A program made the position numbers and the translations under genes. Below the pieces are notes generated by a model that saw only the letters and a list, made by a program, of their open reading frames with translations, ran no database searches and had not been told where the DNA came from. Positions 14,598 through 15,177 of a stretch of DNA of 15,177 nucleotides are shown piece after piece (positions within the stretch are counted from its first letter, which is position 1; every line of letters starts with the position of its first letter). Origin of the DNA: Gammaproteobacteria bacterium (lineage in GTDB: Bacteria; Pseudomonadota; Gammaproteobacteria; Steroidobacterales; Woeseiaceae); contig JAOUNK010000037.1 of NCBI GenBank assembly GCA_029881015.1, positions 1-15,177 on the forward strand, written 5' to 3'.

Positions 14598-14823
14598 AGT
14601 AACGGATAACAGTTTCGGGTTTGACGATGTGGAGCGCATCTCGCCATCCGGGCCATATCTTCGAGACCAGCACCCAGAATGAACGATCAGACGCCGCAAG
14701 CTGAGGTCGAACGCCCTTCTCTTTCAAGACCGCCAGTTGCTGGCCAACAACAGGTTCTCGAACGCAAGGTCGCGACGCGATCGAAATAGCGAAACGAAGG
14801 AATACAGGAAAACCGGGGGCCAT
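14598..14823 (-). pseudogene. Remnant of an rve-core (DDE) transposase, N-terminal piece
   Basis: About 75 residues run from an ATG at 14823 to a TAG (14596-14598). The segment 'QQLAVLKEKGVRPQLAASD', then 'FWVLVSKIWPGWRDALHIVKPETVIRY', matches the N-terminal region of insertion-sequence transposases/integrases that normally read 'QLAVLKR...RP.L...DR.FWVLLSRLW..WR..L.IVKPETVIRWHR'. The catalytic DDE core is missing, and the stop replaces the expected Trp. Downstream, a second frame resumes at HRG..., possibly a frameshifted continuation to about 14520. The region 14487-14933 holds no intact gene. This is an old mobile-element scar at the cluster edge. Confidence 0.65.
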
Positions 14824-14848
14824 TTAGTCATCAGGGGAAGCTAAATGG
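14820..14848. repeat. Short inverted repeat beside the transposase remnant
   Basis: CCATTTAG (14820-14827) and CTAAATGG (14841-14848) form 8-bp perfect arms around 13 nt. It overlaps the first codon of the transposase fragment. No T run follows, so a terminator is not clear. It could be a remnant end structure of the element or chance. Confidence 0.4.
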
Positions 14849-14933
14849 GAGGCCGGGAAAAATCCAGCAAAATCAACGCAGACGATTAAACGATAGACAC
14901 AGCCCGTACGACTGTGGAACCATCGCCGGCCAG

Positions 14934-15177
14934 CTACTGACCGTAACGGGCCTCGATCAGCCGCGGCGTGCGAAAACTGCGCAAGCTCACAACAAAGAGC
15001 TTATCGTAATCGTTCGCAGCAATGACCGGCGCCGGATCGACGCCCAGCGCCTCGATCAGTTGCGGCACCGTATCGCTGTGACCGACCACCAGAACCGCCT
15101 TACCGGTATCCTGGCGGACGCGGTCGGAAAACTCGGCGACATGGTCTGCAAACGTCGTGTGCGTTGTTACGGACGCC
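14934..15177 (-). CDS. Histidine phosphatase superfamily protein, C-terminal part (runs off window)
   Basis: The last 80 codons of a minus-strand gene are visible; the stop TAG is at 14934-14936. The sequence VLVVGHSDTVPQLIEALG followed by 'YDKLFVVSLR' matches the C-terminal half of phosphoglycerate mutase/SixA-like phosphatases, where the GHS.T motif holds the second active-site His. The N-terminal RHG motif would lie outside the window. It ends in 'RLIEARYGQ'. It is separated from the cluster by the transposase scar and is probably a flanking gene, not a member. Substrate unknown. Confidence 0.75.
   Translation of the reverse strand, partial: ASVTTHTTFADHVAEFSDRVRQDTGKAVLVVGHSDTVPQLIEALGVDPAPVIAANDYDKLFVVSLRSFRTPRLIEARYGQ

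Overview
The window looks like a chromosomal segment of a GC-rich proteobacterium, most likely a gammaproteobacterium. This rests on an htpX-type start, a sigma factor/Ser-Thr kinase-TPR pair common in Xanthomonadales-, Steroidobacter- and Woeseia-like genomes, and the codon usage. No rRNA, tRNA, CRISPR or intact mobile element is visible, and taxonomy cannot be fixed from the sequence alone.

Left part (1-4514). On the minus strand are the start of the htpX membrane protease gene and two small genes (330-512 and 598-795), the second with one membrane span. On the plus strand an ECF-like sigma factor (951-1508) overlaps by 20 nt an 895-residue membrane Ser/Thr kinase with a C-terminal TPR domain (1489-4176). 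A 50-residue predicted exported peptide (4362-4514) follows.

Central and right part (4520-14486). This is a compact block of ten enzyme genes that looks like an undescribed lipid or acyl-amide biosynthesis locus. It holds a JmjC/cupin-like protein with a non-standard metal triad, a PAPS-type sulfotransferase, two membrane di-iron fatty-acid desaturases, a Rieske oxygenase, a GH3-family acyl-adenylating amide synthetase, an alpha/beta hydrolase, two GNAT-like acyltransferases and a sterol-desaturase/fatty-acid-hydroxylase-family enzyme. Three pairs share 4-nt start/stop overlaps: sulfotransferase-desaturase, GH3-Rieske and desaturase-hydroxylase. Three divergent intergenic regions (near 5580, 9985 and 12865) carry a similar 10-bp motif, YATARTSTRC, suggesting common control. 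Convergent genes abut or overlap with no room for terminators. No PKS, NRPS, carrier protein, transporter or regulator is visible inside the block.

My inference is that the desaturases, hydroxylase and Rieske enzyme oxidise an acyl chain or small acid, that GH3 activates a carboxylate and joins it to an amine or amino acid, and that the GNATs and sulfotransferase decorate the product at the membrane. The substrate is unknown.

Right edge (14487-15177). A decayed transposase fragment lies beside the cluster, next to a short inverted repeat. It is followed by the C-terminal part of a minus-strand histidine phosphatase (phosphoglycerate mutase/SixA-like) gene that runs off the window.
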